NCBI RefSeq assembly: GCF_013116825.1
Contig: NZ_JABFNS010000076.1
Span: 1 to 44,278, forward strand
Direction of reading: 5' to 3'
DNA length: 44,278 nucleotides
DNA from: Myxococcus xanthus
Lineage (GTDB): Bacteria > Myxococcota > Myxococcia > Myxococcales > Myxococcaceae
Shown here: positions 15,719 to 24,308 of the stretch, one piece after another
Layout: the number at the start of each line of letters is the position of its first letter
Numbering within the stretch: position 1 is the stretch's first letter
Position numbers and translations under genes: made by a program
The notes under the pieces: model-generated
Database searches by the model: none
The model's input: the letters and a program-made list of their open reading frames with translations, nothing else
Told to the model about the DNA's origin: nothing

Positions 15719-16062
15719 GTGCGTGCCTCCCTGTGGTGGCCCCCACCCGTGCAGGTGGCCGGCCAGGGAGGGGCCCGCCGGGAAATCAGGCGGTTGGCCG
15801 GAGGGGGTGCGCCATTCTGGGGCGCATCGTCCCAGGACGGCGCGCCCGGACTGATCCACGACGGCGCGGCGTTGACTTAAGACGTCCTATTGGGAGCACA
15901 CACCCACACCCGCGGCGCGCCTGATGTTCGCTTGACCCGAAGGCGCCCCTTTTTATATTTGACCAGTCCGGTCCACATTCAGGTGTGACGGTGTAGGTTC
16001 CCCTGCGGCAAAGGCGCTCCGAGGCGCCGGTCGACGTCCCCTCCAGGAAGGTGTTGGAAGCA
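15719..16062. other. Divergent intergenic region between SPFH and ISC genes
   Basis: This 344-base spacer holds the likely ISC promoter (15932-15959) and a 5' leader of about 95 bases. A second TTGACT motif lies at 15872-15877 without a well-spaced partner. No iscR or other reading frame with a ribosome binding site was found. Confidence 0.7.
15932..15959 (+). promoter_or_regulatory. Sigma-70-like promoter of the ISC operon
   Basis: TTGACC at 15932-15937 and TATATT at 15954-15959, separated by 16 bases, stand in a locally AT-rich stretch. An imperfect inverted repeat, TTGACC (overlapping the -10 region) and GGTCCA, follows immediately and would cover the transcription start, so it may be an operator. 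Confidence 0.65.
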
Positions 16063-17427
16063 ATGGTGAAGCTGCCGATCTACATGGACAACCACGCCAC
16101 CACCCCGCTGGACCCGCGGGTGCTGGAGGCGATGCTGCCCTACCTGCGAGAGGACTTCGGTAACGCGGCCAGCCGCAATCACGTGTTCGGCTGGAAGGCC
16201 GAGGCGGCGGTGAACAAGGCCCGGCAGCAGGTGGCCGAGCTCATCGGCGCGGCCGAGCAGGAGATCGTCTTCACCTCGGGCGCCACCGAGTCCGACAACC
16301 TGGCCATCAAGGGCGTCATCGAGTTCTACAAGTCCAAGGGTGACCACATCATCACCCTCAAGACAGAGCACAAGGCCATCCTGGACACCTGCAAGCGCCT
16401 GGAGCGCGTGCGGCAGGAGCGGCTGGACGAGCTGAAGCTGCTGCGGCTGGCGCAGCTGGCGGGCCAGGACGTCACCGAGGACAACCAGTCTGAGCTGCTG
16501 GCGAAGCACGACGTGGACTCCGACGAGACGTACCGTAAGTGGGCCGAGCTGCCCACCGGCGGCGCGCGCGTCACCTACCTGGACGTGGAGCCCGACGGCC
16601 GGGTGAGCCTGGAGAAGCTGGCCGCGGCGATGACGCCGAAGACGGTGCTGGTCTCCATCATGTTCGCCAACAACGAGATTGGCGTGGTGCAGCCCGTCGC
16701 TGAGATTGGCGCGTTGTGCCGCTCCAAGGGCGTGCTCTTCCACTGCGACGCGGTGCAGGGCATCAGCTCGGTGCCCTTCGACGTGGAGGCCATGAAGGTG
16801 GACCTGGCCTCCATCAGCTCGCACAAGATGTACGGCCCCAAGGGCATTGGCGCGCTGTACGTGCGCCGCCGGCCGCGCGTGCGCATCGCGCCCATCATCG
16901 ACGGCGGCGGTCACGAGCGCGGCATGCGCTCCGGCACGCTGAACGTGTCGGCCATCGTCGGCTTTGGCATGGCGGCCGAGCTGGCTCGCAAGGAGCTGCC
17001 CGAGGAGTCGGCGCGCCTCCTTCGCCTGCGTGAGAAGCTGCGCAAGGGCCTCACGGACGCGCTGGACATGACCATCATCAACGGCTCGCTGGAGCACCGG
17101 CTGCCGGGCAACCTCAACATCTCCTTCGCCCACGCGGAGGGTGAGTCCCTGATGATGGGCATCAAGGACGTGGCGGTGTCCTCCGGCTCGGCGTGTACGT
17201 CCGCCTCCCTGGAGCCCTCCTACGTGCTGCGCGCGCTGGGCGTGGACGAGGAGCTGGCGCACAGCTCCATCCGCTTCGGCCTGGGCCGCTTCACCACGGA
17301 AGAGGAAGTCGACTACGTGGTGAACCTCGTAGTGGACAAGGTCCGCAAGCTGCGCGACATGAGCCCGCTCTACGAGATGGCCAAGGAAGGCATCGACCTC
17401 AAGAGCATCGAGTGGACGGCGCACTAG
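16063..17427 (+). CDS. iscS: Cysteine desulfurase IscS
   Basis: A PLP enzyme that takes sulfur from cysteine and passes it to IscU. The 454-residue protein starts [17 protein letters not shown] as in IscS. The PLP lysine is K255 in [10 protein letters not shown], the PLP-stacking His is in LKTEHKAI (H103), and the catalytic cysteine is C378 in SSGSACTS. It is about 50 residues longer than E. coli IscS; the extra segment (about 116-166, [10 protein letters not shown]...RKWAELPTG) lies between DTCKRLER and the strand ARVTYLDV, and is helical and charged. The ATG at 16063 was preferred to an in-frame GTG at 16051 by homology and by AGGAAGG upstream. It is the first gene of iscS-iscU-iscA-hscB-hscA-fdx. 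Confidence 0.96.
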   Translation: MVKLPIYMDNHATTPLDPRVLEAMLPYLREDFGNAASRNHVFGWKAEAAVNKARQQVAELIGAAEQEIVFTSGATESDNLAIKGVIEFYKSKGDHIITLKTEHKAILDTCKRLERVRQERLDELKLLRLAQLAGQDVTEDNQSELLAKHDVDSDETYRKWAELPTGGARVTYLDVEPDGRVSLEKLAAAMTPKTVLVSIMFANNEIGVVQPVAEIGALCRSKGVLFHCDAVQGISSVPFDVEAMKVDLASISSHKMYGPKGIGALYVRRRPRVRIAPIIDGGGHERGMRSGTLNVSAIVGFGMAAELARKELPEESARLLRLREKLRKGLTDALDMTIINGSLEHRLPGNLNISFAHAEGESLMMGIKDVAVSSGSACTSASLEPSYVLRALGVDEELAHSSIRFGLGRFTTEEEVDYVVNLVVDKVRKLRDMSPLYEMAKEGIDLKSIEWTAH

Positions 17428-17523
17428 CGCCTTTCCAGGTAGACAGGGGGGCGCGAGCCTCCTCGCCCGGAGGGCGTTGCCCGCCGGAACCTTTGGTGAG
17501 AAGCATCCGTTGAAGGAGCAGGC

Positions 17524-17925
17524 ATGGCTTACAGCGACAAGGTCATCGAGCACTACGAGAACCCCCGGAACGTCGGGACGCTCGACAAGGAAGACCCGAA
17601 CGTGGGCACCGGCCTGGTGGGCGCGCCCGCTTGCGGCGACGTGATGCGCCTGCAGCTCAAGATCTCCGAGGACGGGCTCATCGAGGATGCCCGCTTCAAG
17701 ACGTTCGGCTGCGGGTCGGCCATTGCCTCGTCGTCGCTCGTCACCGAGTGGGTGAAGGGCAAGACGGTGGACCAGGCGATGACCATCTCCAACAAGGACG
17801 TGGCCCGCGAGCTGTCGCTGCCGCCGGTGAAGATTCACTGCTCCGTGCTGGCCGAGGACGCCATCAAGGCGGCCATCGAGGACTTCAAGAAGAAGCGCGC
17901 CGCGCGTCAGGCCAAGGCGTCCTGA
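17524..17925 (+). CDS. iscU: Iron-sulfur scaffold protein IscU
   Basis: A 133-residue scaffold on which 2Fe-2S and 4Fe-4S clusters are assembled. The three cluster cysteines are C37 (APACGD, with D39), C63 (FGCGSA) and C106 (IHCSV). The LPPVK motif at 99-103 is the site recognised by the HscA chaperone, which is encoded downstream. Length matches E. coli IscU. It follows iscS by 96 bases and has GAAGGAGC just before the start. The tail is lysine/arginine rich (KKKRAARQAKAS). Confidence 0.97.
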   Translation: MAYSDKVIEHYENPRNVGTLDKEDPNVGTGLVGAPACGDVMRLQLKISEDGLIEDARFKTFGCGSAIASSSLVTEWVKGKTVDQAMTISNKDVARELSLPPVKIHCSVLAEDAIKAAIEDFKKKRAARQAKAS

Positions 17926-17950
17926 CGTTCGGGAAAGGGAGAGGCGAACC

Positions 17951-18349
17951 ATGAGCGAACAGGCGACCCAGGAGACGACGCAGCGCCAGGCGCCTGCCAC
18001 CGCGCCCGTGGCCAAGCCCCCCAAGGGCATCACCATTGCCGACAGCGCGGTGGCCCGGCTGAAGGAGCTGCTGGAGCAGCGGCAGACGCCCGAGGCGGGC
18101 TTGCGGCTGGCCGTGAAGGGCGGCGGGTGCTCGGGCCTCCAGTACTCCATGGAGTGGTCGGAGAAGTCCCGCGAGCGCGACAAGATTTTCGAGAAGGACG
18201 GCGTGCGCGTCTTCGTGGATCCGAAGAGCTACCTGTACCTCATCGGCACCGAGCTGGTGTTCGAGCAGACGCTCATGGCCTCCGGCTTCAAGCTGAACAA
18301 CCCCAACATCAAGGCGGCCTGCGGTTGCGGAGAGAGCTTCTCCGTCTGA
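17951..18349 (+). CDS. iscA: A-type iron-sulfur carrier IscA
   Basis: A 132-residue A-type carrier protein. The three conserved cysteines are C60 (GGGCSG) and C124/C126 (ACGCGESF), which bind iron or a cluster for delivery to target proteins. The first 25 residues are an Ala/Pro/Gln-rich extension not found in E. coli IscA (107 residues). The gene follows iscU by 25 bases with GGGAGAGG as ribosome binding site and is followed by two strong hairpins, so it ends the upstream half of the operon. Confidence 0.95.
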   Translation: MSEQATQETTQRQAPATAPVAKPPKGITIADSAVARLKELLEQRQTPEAGLRLAVKGGGCSGLQYSMEWSEKSRERDKIFEKDGVRVFVDPKSYLYLIGTELVFEQTLMASGFKLNNPNIKAACGCGESFSV

Positions 18350-18362
18350 CGCGACAGCAAGC

Positions 18363-18386
18363 GCTCCGCCCCCTTCTGGGCGGAGC
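18363..18386 (+). repeat. Perfect hairpin after iscA (first of two)
   Basis: Perfect 9-base arms GCTCCGCCC and GGGCGGAGC with a six-base loop begin 13 bases after the iscA stop codon. There is no T-run after this hairpin. It may protect the 3' end of the iscSUA mRNA or assist the next hairpin. Confidence 0.8.
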
Positions 18387-18397
18387 CGCCGCCACGC

Positions 18398-18424
18398 GGG
18401 CCCGGCCAGCCGCCGGGCCCTTTT
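18398..18424 (+). terminator. Intra-operon terminator/attenuator between iscA and hscB
   Basis: Perfect 9-base arms GGGCCCGGC and GCCGGGCCC with a five-base loop are followed directly by TTTT and another T-rich stretch. It ends 33 bases before the hscB start. As hscB-hscA-fdx have no obvious promoter of their own, it probably acts as a partial terminator that lowers expression of the chaperone genes. Confidence 0.8.
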
Positions 18425-18457
18425 CGTTTGTCCCCTCCCCGCATTGGAGAGCCCCCT

Positions 18458-19015
18458 TTGAGGACCCACTTCGACGTCTTCGGCCTGAAGCGCGCCTATG
18501 ACGTGGACGTGCCGGCGCTGGAGAAGCAGTACCGCGAGCTGTCGTTGCAGCTCCACCCGGACCGCGTGGCACAGGCCAGCGCGCGCGAGCGCCTGCAGGC
18601 ACTGGAGGGCACCACCGCCCTCAACGAGGCCTTCAAGACGCTGAAGGACCCGGTGCGCCGCGCCTTCTACCTGCTCAAGCTGCACGGCATCGACCTGGAC
18701 CGCGAGGACGCGGGCGCCCAGAAGGACATGCCCCTGGCCTTCCTGGAAGAGGTCATGGACCTGCGCGAGTCGCTGGACACCGCCATGGCGAAGAAGGACC
18801 TGGGCCGCGCCCGGGCCATGGCGGACGACGTGGAGGCCCGGAAGAAGGCGGCCCTCACCGAGGCGGCGGAGTCGCTTCGCACCCTGGAGGCGGGCGAGCC
18901 GGGGGACGGCGGGCAGGAACAAGTGAGAAAGGCATCGCACGCGCTGGGGCGGGTGCGCTACTTCACGCGCTTCCTCGAGCAGGTGGACGCGTTCGAGGAG
19001 GAGATTCAGGCGTGA
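18458..19015 (+). CDS. hscB: Fe-S co-chaperone HscB
   Basis: A 185-residue J-domain protein that delivers IscU to HscA. The J domain (about 1-75) includes the essential HPD motif in LQLHPDRVA. The C-terminal helical part ([14 protein letters not shown], about 100-180) matches the IscU-binding domain. A TTG start at 18458 is favoured because GGAG lies 8 bases upstream and [14 protein letters not shown] aligns with the family start; a TTG at 18428 would overlap the terminator's T-run. The stop overlaps the hscA start by 4 bases (GTGA). It is probably expressed below iscSUA because of the intervening hairpins. Confidence 0.93.
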   Translation: MRTHFDVFGLKRAYDVDVPALEKQYRELSLQLHPDRVAQASARERLQALEGTTALNEAFKTLKDPVRRAFYLLKLHGIDLDREDAGAQKDMPLAFLEEVMDLRESLDTAMAKKDLGRARAMADDVEARKKAALTEAAESLRTLEAGEPGDGGQEQVRKASHALGRVRYFTRFLEQVDAFEEEIQA

Positions 19016-20859
19016 GCAAGAACGGCTACCTTCAGATTCACGACCCGCTGAAGCCCAAGGGGCAGGCGGTGGGCATCGACCTGGGCACGACGAACTCACT
19101 GGTGGCGGCGGTGGTGAAGGACCAGCCCGTCTGCGTCCCGGTGGACGAGGGCGACGCGCTGTTCCTCCCTTCCGTCGTGCACTACGCGAAGGACGGCGGC
19201 GTGGTGGTGGGCGCCCGGGCCCGGAAGCTGGCGTCCGAGCACCCCACTGACACCATCGCCTCCGTGAAGCGCTTCATGGGGCGCAGCCCGGACGACGCGG
19301 AGACGCGCAAGCTGGGGCACTACAAGTTCGCGCCTGGCGCCAAGGTGGTGCGCTTCGACGTGGCGGGCGGCACGCCGGTCACGCCCATTGAAGTCTCCGG
19401 TGAGGTGCTGCGCGCCCTCAAGCGCCGCGCGGAAGCGCACTTCTCCACCAAGGTGGAGCAGGCCGTCATCACCGTGCCCGCCTACTTCGACGACACCCAG
19501 CGGCAGGCCACCAAGGACGCGGGCAGGCTGGCCGGGCTGGAGGTGCTGCGGCTGCTCAACGAGCCCACCGCCGCCGCGCTGGCCTACGGTCTGGACAAGG
19601 GCAGTCAGGGCACCTTCGCCGTCTACGATTTGGGCGGCGGCACCTTCGACGTCTCCATCCTCAAGCTGGTGGACGGTGTGTTCGAGGTGAAGTCCACCGG
19701 CGGCGACTCCGCGCTGGGTGGCGATGACTTCGACCGGGCGATTGCGCAGCGCGTGCTGGAGACGCTGGGCGCGTCCGAGGCGCCGGCTCCCGCCCTGGTG
19801 GCGGAGGTGCTGGCGGCCTCGCGCAAGGCCAAGGAGGCGCTCACCGACGCAGCTTCGGTGGAGTTCTCCGCGGGCGGGCAGACGCACTCGGTGAAGCGCG
19901 AGGACTTCGACGCCTGGGTTCAGCCCTTCGTGCAGAAGACGGGCACGGTGTGTCGGCGGGCGATGAAAGACGCGGGCGTGACGGCCGGGGAGTTGGACGG
20001 CGTCATCCTCGTCGGCGGCGCCACGCGCGTGCCGGCGGTGCGCCGCTACGTGGCGGAGCTGTTCGGCCGTGAGCCGCTGGGCGACATCGACCCGGACCAG
20101 GTGGTGGCGCTGGGCGCCGCGGTGCTGGCCAACCTGCTCACCACGGCGGACCGGCAGGACGACGTGCTGCTGCTGGACGTGATTCCCCTCTCCCTGGGCT
20201 TGGAGACGATGGGCGGCATCGTGGAGAAGCTGATTCAGCGCAACTCCACCATCCCCACCACCGCGGGCCAGGTGTTCACCACCTTCAAGGATGGGCAGAC
20301 GGGCCTGGACGTCCACGTGCTCCAGGGCGAGCGCGAGCTGGTGGAGGACAACCGCAGCCTGGCGCGCTTCACCCTGTCCGGCATTCCGCCCATGGCCGCG
20401 GGCATGGCCCGGGTGGAGGTCCGCTTCCAGGTGGACGCCGACGGCATCCTCTCCGTCAGCGCGCAGGAGCAGAGCACCGGCGTCAGCCAGTCGATTACGG
20501 TGAAGCCCAGCCACGGCCTCACGGACGAGGAGATTGAGCAGATGCTGCTCGACTCCATCGACTACGCCGAGGACGACATCCAGGCCCGGCAGGTCCGCGA
20601 GCAGCGGGTGGACGCCGAGCGCGTCCTGGCCGAGGCGGACCGGCAGCTGGGCGAGCACGGCTCGCTGCTCCAGGAGGGGGAGCGCGCCGTCATCGACTCC
20701 GCCATCGCCCGGGTGCGCGAGCTGATGACGGGCGAGGACCACCTGAAGCTGAAGGAGGCCGTGCACGCGCTGGACGAGGCGTCCCGCCCCTTCATCGAGC
20801 GGGTGATGAACCAGGCCATCACCCAGGTGGTGGCTGGCCACTCCGTGGAGGACTACTGA
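19012..20859 (+). CDS. hscA: Fe-S assembly Hsp70 chaperone HscA
   Basis: A 615-residue Hsp70-type ATPase that helps release clusters from IscU. The nucleotide-binding domain (about 15-380) shows the phosphate motifs [24 protein letters not shown] and [13 protein letters not shown]. The substrate domain begins [17 protein letters not shown] and contains the linker region and lid helices. Length agrees with HscA (616 in E. coli) rather than DnaK (about 640), and the gene lies between hscB and fdx. It uses a GTG start overlapping the hscB stop. Confidence 0.96.
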   Translation: MSKNGYLQIHDPLKPKGQAVGIDLGTTNSLVAAVVKDQPVCVPVDEGDALFLPSVVHYAKDGGVVVGARARKLASEHPTDTIASVKRFMGRSPDDAETRKLGHYKFAPGAKVVRFDVAGGTPVTPIEVSGEVLRALKRRAEAHFSTKVEQAVITVPAYFDDTQRQATKDAGRLAGLEVLRLLNEPTAAALAYGLDKGSQGTFAVYDLGGGTFDVSILKLVDGVFEVKSTGGDSALGGDDFDRAIAQRVLETLGASEAPAPALVAEVLAASRKAKEALTDAASVEFSAGGQTHSVKREDFDAWVQPFVQKTGTVCRRAMKDAGVTAGELDGVILVGGATRVPAVRRYVAELFGREPLGDIDPDQVVALGAAVLANLLTTADRQDDVLLLDVIPLSLGLETMGGIVEKLIQRNSTIPTTAGQVFTTFKDGQTGLDVHVLQGERELVEDNRSLARFTLSGIPPMAAGMARVEVRFQVDADGILSVSAQEQSTGVSQSITVKPSHGLTDEEIEQMLLDSIDYAEDDIQARQVREQRVDAERVLAEADRQLGEHGSLLQEGERAVIDSAIARVRELMTGEDHLKLKEAVHALDEASRPFIERVMNQAITQVVAGHSVEDY

Positions 20860-20860
20860 C

Positions 20861-21238
20861 GTGCCGAAGGTGACTTTCAAGAGCCCCCTGGCCGAGGTCA
20901 GCGCCGACGTGCCCACCGGCACCACCCTGCTGGACGCCGCCGAGGCGTGCGGCGCCCAGGTGGGGCATAGCTGTGGCGGGGTCTGCGGCTGCTCCACCTG
21001 TCATATCTGGGTCCGCAAGGGCCTCGACTCGCTGAGCGAGCAGACGGACGCGGAGGCGGACCGCCTGGACATGGGCTTCGACGTCCGCCCCTATTCCCGG
21101 TTGAGCTGCCAGACGGAGCTGGGCGCCGAGGACATCCTGGTCGAAATCACCGAGGAGTCCCTCACCGCCTTCATGGACGAGAACCCCGTCCTGCGCCGTT
21201 CGCTCGAGGCCGAAGGAAAATGGCCGCTGAAGAAATGA
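20861..21238 (+). CDS. fdx: ISC-type [2Fe-2S] ferredoxin
   Basis: A 125-residue adrenodoxin-type ferredoxin that supplies electrons for cluster assembly. Cluster ligands are C38-x5-C44-x2-C47 and C83 (LSCQTE). Two further cysteines (C30, C42) are not ligands. The GTG start follows the hscA stop by one base. It ends the ISC operon; no hairpin lies between its stop and the tRNA promoter, so ISC transcripts may run on into the tRNA-Leu terminator. The C-terminal tail of about 15 residues (VLRRSLEAEGKWPLKK) is longer than in E. coli Fdx. Confidence 0.95.
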   Translation: MPKVTFKSPLAEVSADVPTGTTLLDAAEACGAQVGHSCGGVCGCSTCHIWVRKGLDSLSEQTDAEADRLDMGFDVRPYSRLSCQTELGAEDILVEITEESLTAFMDENPVLRRSLEAEGKWPLKK

Positions 21239-21254
21239 GGTTGTTACGTAGTGC

Positions 21255-21283
21255 TTGACGGGGCGGGGCAGGAGCTCTATACG
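21255..21283 (+). promoter_or_regulatory. Promoter of tRNA-Leu
   Basis: TTGACG at 21255-21260 and TATACG at 21278-21283 with the ideal 17-base spacer, about 40 bases before the tRNA. Confidence 0.8.
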
Positions 21284-21321
21284 TCCGGCCCATCGCAGCG
21301 CCGCACCGCGATGCCCCACCT

Positions 21322-21405
21322 GCCCAGGTGGTGGAATTGGTAGACACACTAGATTCAGGGTCTAGCGCCTGCAAGGGCATGGAGGTTCGAGTCCTCTCCT
21401 GGGCA
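21322..21405 (+). tRNA. tRNA-Leu (anticodon CAG)
   Basis: The acceptor arms GCCCAGG and CCTGGGC pair perfectly, with discriminator A at 21405. The D-arm contains TGGTAGACA, the anticodon loop TTCAGGG has anticodon CAG at 21356-21358 (reads CTG, the main leucine codon of this GC-rich genome), a long variable arm marks a class II tRNA, and the T-loop is TTCGAGT. The CCA end is not encoded. Confidence 0.97.
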
Positions 21406-21417
21406 CAAAGTTGAGAA

Positions 21418-21448
21418 GGGGCCCCGGTTTCAAACCGGGGCCCCTTTT
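21418..21448 (+). terminator. Rho-independent terminator after tRNA-Leu
   Basis: A perfect 13-base stem (21418-21430 with 21432-21444, GGGGCCCCGG paired with CCGGGGCCCC) is followed by TTTT. It also lies 14 bases beyond the stop of the convergent flippase-like gene and may serve both strands. Confidence 0.9.
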
Positions 21449-21461
21449 CGCTTTTCAGGGG

Positions 21462-22550
21462 TCAGGGACGCGCGGGCTCCACGGCATCGTGCGCCACGTG
21501 ATTCGCGGCCTCGCGCGCGAGGCTCCCGCCCTTGCGCAAGTCGCGGATGCGAATCTTCCGCAGGTGGACGGAGACGGCCCCCACGGCGACCTGGCTGATG
21601 ACGGTGCCCAGGTGCGTGAGCGTGGCGAAGGCCGCCGCGTCCTCCGCCGAGGCCCCCAGGCTGCGGGCCGCCCAGCTCGTCACGAAGTAGTAGATGCCCA
21701 TGCCCGCGGGGACGCCCGGGAGCGACTGCCCCAGGGAGATGGCCCCCAGCACCACCGCCCCGGCGAAGAGTCCGCCGGAGATGCCGATGCCGTGGAGTGC
21801 CAGGCCATAGGCCAGCGCGGAGGCCAGCACTGGCGCCACCGAGAAGATGAACACCTTCGCCATGCCGGTGAAGGAGCGCGCGGTGCCCAGGCCCTCGCTG
21901 ACGTGATAGAGGAAGCCCTCCACCCTCGGGAGCTTGTGGCGACGGTGGAGGGCAAAGGCGAGCGGGCCGGACCAGTGCGCCAGCAACACCACCAGAGCAA
22001 CAAGCCCCACACAGAGTAATACGGCCGCCTTCAGCTCCCCCTCGAAGCGGGACAGCGTCCGGCCGAAGGGGCCCAGCAACGACAGCATGACGAGCAGCAT
22101 CAGCGCCGCGAACTCCATCAGCTTGCAGACGCCCACGGTGCCCAGGCACCGGAGAAAGGGGATGCGCTGTGTCCTCGACAGGAGGAACGAGCGCATGACG
22201 TCGCCCAGCTTTCCCGGCAGCGCGTTGTGGACGAAGGCGCCAATGGCCACCAGGTGGTAGCGCTCCTTGAGGGGCACATGCCGACGGAGGGTGCGCTGCC
22301 ACTGCACCGCGCGCAGCGGGATGATGGAGGCCTGGAGCAACATGAAGGGAATCAGCCACACGAGGTGGCCGGGCAAGTCCCTCACGAAGTCCCCCAGCGG
22401 GAAGCGCGGCTGGAGCAGCGGCCCCGTCCCGCTCAGGTTCCACTTGAAGAAGGCAGTGGACAGCAGGACGACGGACAGCACGAGCCCGAAGACGGCGAGC
22501 AGCGCCTTGAGCAGCGTCCGGCCTCCGGCGTGCCGCGCCCTCCCCTTCAC
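21462..22550 (-). CDS. Flippase-like membrane protein (lysylphosphatidylglycerol synthase TM family)
   Basis: A 362-residue integral membrane protein of the PF03706-type family (AglD/MprF N-terminal flippase domain). About eight hydrophobic helices are seen, with the family motifs IGAFVHNALPGKLGDVMRSFLL (near 105-125) and SLGQSLPGVPAGMGIYYF (near 270-290). Members without the synthetase domain are thought to move lipid-linked molecules across the membrane. The C-terminus is a basic tail of about 45 residues. The GTG start overlaps the stop of the phosphodiesterase-like gene by 4 bases, so the two work together, probably on a lipid or its head group. Confidence 0.9.
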   Translation of the reverse strand: MKGRARHAGGRTLLKALLAVFGLVLSVVLLSTAFFKWNLSGTGPLLQPRFPLGDFVRDLPGHLVWLIPFMLLQASIIPLRAVQWQRTLRRHVPLKERYHLVAIGAFVHNALPGKLGDVMRSFLLSRTQRIPFLRCLGTVGVCKLMEFAALMLLVMLSLLGPFGRTLSRFEGELKAAVLLCVGLVALVVLLAHWSGPLAFALHRRHKLPRVEGFLYHVSEGLGTARSFTGMAKVFIFSVAPVLASALAYGLALHGIGISGGLFAGAVVLGAISLGQSLPGVPAGMGIYYFVTSWAARSLGASAEDAAAFATLTHLGTVISQVAVGAVSVHLRKIRIRDLRKGGSLAREAANHVAHDAVEPARP

Positions 22551-24133
22551 GGCACCAACCGGAGTCGTGGGATGTTGTCGAGATAGGCCGCCGCAAGCCG
22601 CTCATGGAGCTGTACGCAGTGCGAAAGGCCGGACAGGTCCACGGGCCCCTTCGCGGGCCAGCACACCAGGCTGTTGGCCTCCGTGCGAGTCAGTCCTCCG
22701 TGCGAGCCGAACTCCCAGGCGAAGCCCACGGTGCCACCGCGCTGCACGGCTTCGCCGAAGAGGACCAGGTCGCCCGCGGTGGACATGGTTGGGAGTACGC
22801 GGAGGAAGTCCGCCACCGCGCGCTTGCTGAACTCGGTGGACAGAGGGGCCCGGTCCAGCGTGTCCACGGTGTAGACGCCGTCGCGCACGAGCGCGACCGC
22901 GCTGTCGCCCCGTCGCAGCGCGACGAGGCCGATGTCCGGACTCCGCGTCACCCGGGCCAGGACATCCGGGTGGCGTGCGAGCAGGGAGATGGCTTCCAGC
23001 GGATGGGACTCGCCGGACAAGTACACGTGGGCGAAGTTGCCGCAGTCGACAGCCACCGGCGTGAACGGCGCTCGCGGCCGAGTGTCCGGCTCCGGTCGAG
23101 TCCTTCCGTCGCAGAGCCCGCGGACCACATCGTCGGAGAGGGGGCCGTCGCCGTGGGGCGCCATCAGCCACGGGTCCAGAGGTTGGCCCCTCCGCTGCTC
23201 CCAAGGCAGACAGTCCACGTGCCCGTGGTCGGAGAGGAAGACGACGTCGTAGGGCGGCTCCACCGCGCCCGCCACGGCGTACAACTCCGCGAGGTACGCA
23301 TCCACGCGGTGGAGCTCGGCGCGGGCTTGTCCGGAGCGCGGCCCCCGGCGGTGGGCCACCTCATCGTAGTTGCCGTAGACCAGGTAGATGACGGGCACGC
23401 CCCGCGCCATGTCCACCAGGGACTTGGTGAAGGCGAAGCTCCAACCCAACCGTTGGAGGAAGACGTGGCTGAAGAGGAAGGCCGGCTCGTGGCGCCAGTC
23501 GTGGAGCCCGCGAGCCCAGTGGACGACTTCGCGCGCCGCGGCCCAGGTGTCCATGCCCAGCGAGCGCAGGTAGTCCCAGATGCCGCGCGTGCGCGCGGTG
23601 AACAACCCCAGCAGCTCGTAGGAGAACGCGCGCGACATCTGCTCGAAGCTCGCCAGCGTGCTCATGCTCAGCGCGTTCTCTGCTCCCGCTCGGAACAGGG
23701 AGAAATACCCGTGTCCCCCACCATCGAGCAGGCTCGTGCGCCCAGCGCCGCGCAGGCGATGATCGATGGCCAGCGCATCCGCCGGGGTGTTCATCTGGAC
23801 CTTGCGGCCCAGCTCGCGGTCGAACCACGAGTAGGCCGGCAGGTTGGAGTGGCGCATGCCGTAGAGCAGGCCTGCCTGGAAGTAAGGCGTGGACGTGGGC
23901 GCTCCCCAGAAGGCCTCGTCCAGGTGGAAGGCCCCCGAGCGGACGAGCCGCGATAGGAAGGGCATGCGCCCCGCGACGAGCGCTTCATCCAGCAGGCTCT
24001 TGGGGACGCCATCCAGGTGGACGAGGAGCAGCCTCCTCGCCCTGCGCCCTGGCGCGGGTGGCACCTTATCCCGGACCCGGCGCACGAGGCCGTGAGCCCA
24101 TAAGCGCATCGCTGGTGGAAGCACAGTGCTCAC
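22547..24133 (-). CDS. Alkaline-phosphatase-superfamily phosphodiesterase/phosphatase
   Basis: About 528 residues. The metal-binding motifs of the type I phosphodiesterase/nucleotide pyrophosphatase group can be followed: LLLVHLDGVPKSLL (near 41), YGNYDEVAHRRG (near 265), VVFLSDHGHVD (near 305) and FGSHGGLTRTEANSL near the end. Around residues 70-100 ATPTSTPYFQAGLLYG resembles the substrate-binding loop. The GTG start at 24133 is preferred over a GTG at 24172 because GGAGGAGGGGAGG stands 8 bases upstream. No signal peptide is visible, so location is unsure. It is translationally coupled to the flippase-like gene, suggesting action on a phospholipid or lipid-linked phosphate. The substrate is unknown. 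Confidence 0.88.
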   Translation of the reverse strand: MSTVLPPAMRLWAHGLVRRVRDKVPPAPGRRARRLLLVHLDGVPKSLLDEALVAGRMPFLSRLVRSGAFHLDEAFWGAPTSTPYFQAGLLYGMRHSNLPAYSWFDRELGRKVQMNTPADALAIDHRLRGAGRTSLLDGGGHGYFSLFRAGAENALSMSTLASFEQMSRAFSYELLGLFTARTRGIWDYLRSLGMDTWAAAREVVHWARGLHDWRHEPAFLFSHVFLQRLGWSFAFTKSLVDMARGVPVIYLVYGNYDEVAHRRGPRSGQARAELHRVDAYLAELYAVAGAVEPPYDVVFLSDHGHVDCLPWEQRRGQPLDPWLMAPHGDGPLSDDVVRGLCDGRTRPEPDTRPRAPFTPVAVDCGNFAHVYLSGESHPLEAISLLARHPDVLARVTRSPDIGLVALRRGDSAVALVRDGVYTVDTLDRAPLSTEFSKRAVADFLRVLPTMSTAGDLVLFGEAVQRGGTVGFAWEFGSHGGLTRTEANSLVCWPAKGPVDLSGLSHCVQLHERLAAAYLDNIPRLRLVP

Positions 24134-24183
24134 GGGCGTCGCCTCCCCTCCTCCGGCAGCCAAGATGAGCACCCAAGAGGCCA

Positions 24184-24229
24184 GTTGCCCTGGAGGGAGG
24201 GACGCCCTCCAGGGCAGCGGCCGGGCAAC
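24184..24229. repeat. Overlapping inverted repeats between protease and phosphodiesterase genes
   Basis: A perfect 11-base inverted repeat (GCCCTGGAGGG at 24187-24197, CCCTCCAGGGC at 24205-24215) overlaps a second one (GTTGCCC at 24184-24190, GGGCAAC at 24223-24229). The two share bases 24187-24190, so they are alternative folds. There is no T-run. It may end transcription of the metallopeptidase gene or act in the leader of the phosphodiesterase gene. Confidence 0.55.
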
Positions 24230-24308
24230 CGTCGAGGCGCATCAACTCGGGGGGAAGCGCCGCATCACGCCACCGTGCCAGGACCGCGAAGCACGCGGCC
24301 CCAGTGGC

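Noticed and set aside
15954..15985. IscR type 1 binding site at the ISC promoter
   Set aside because: Only the TTGACC part resembles the E. coli site; the second half does not match well enough, so only an unspecified inverted repeat is reported.
15979..18183. Open frame of 734 codons on the minus strand across iscS-iscU-iscA
   Set aside because: It is antisense to three well-conserved ISC genes, is His/Arg/Leu-rich without domain, and arises from GC-rich codon bias.
21322..21405. tRNA-Leu as an integration site for a mobile element
   Set aside because: No integrase and no repeated tRNA 3' end were seen downstream; the neighbours look like normal chromosomal genes.
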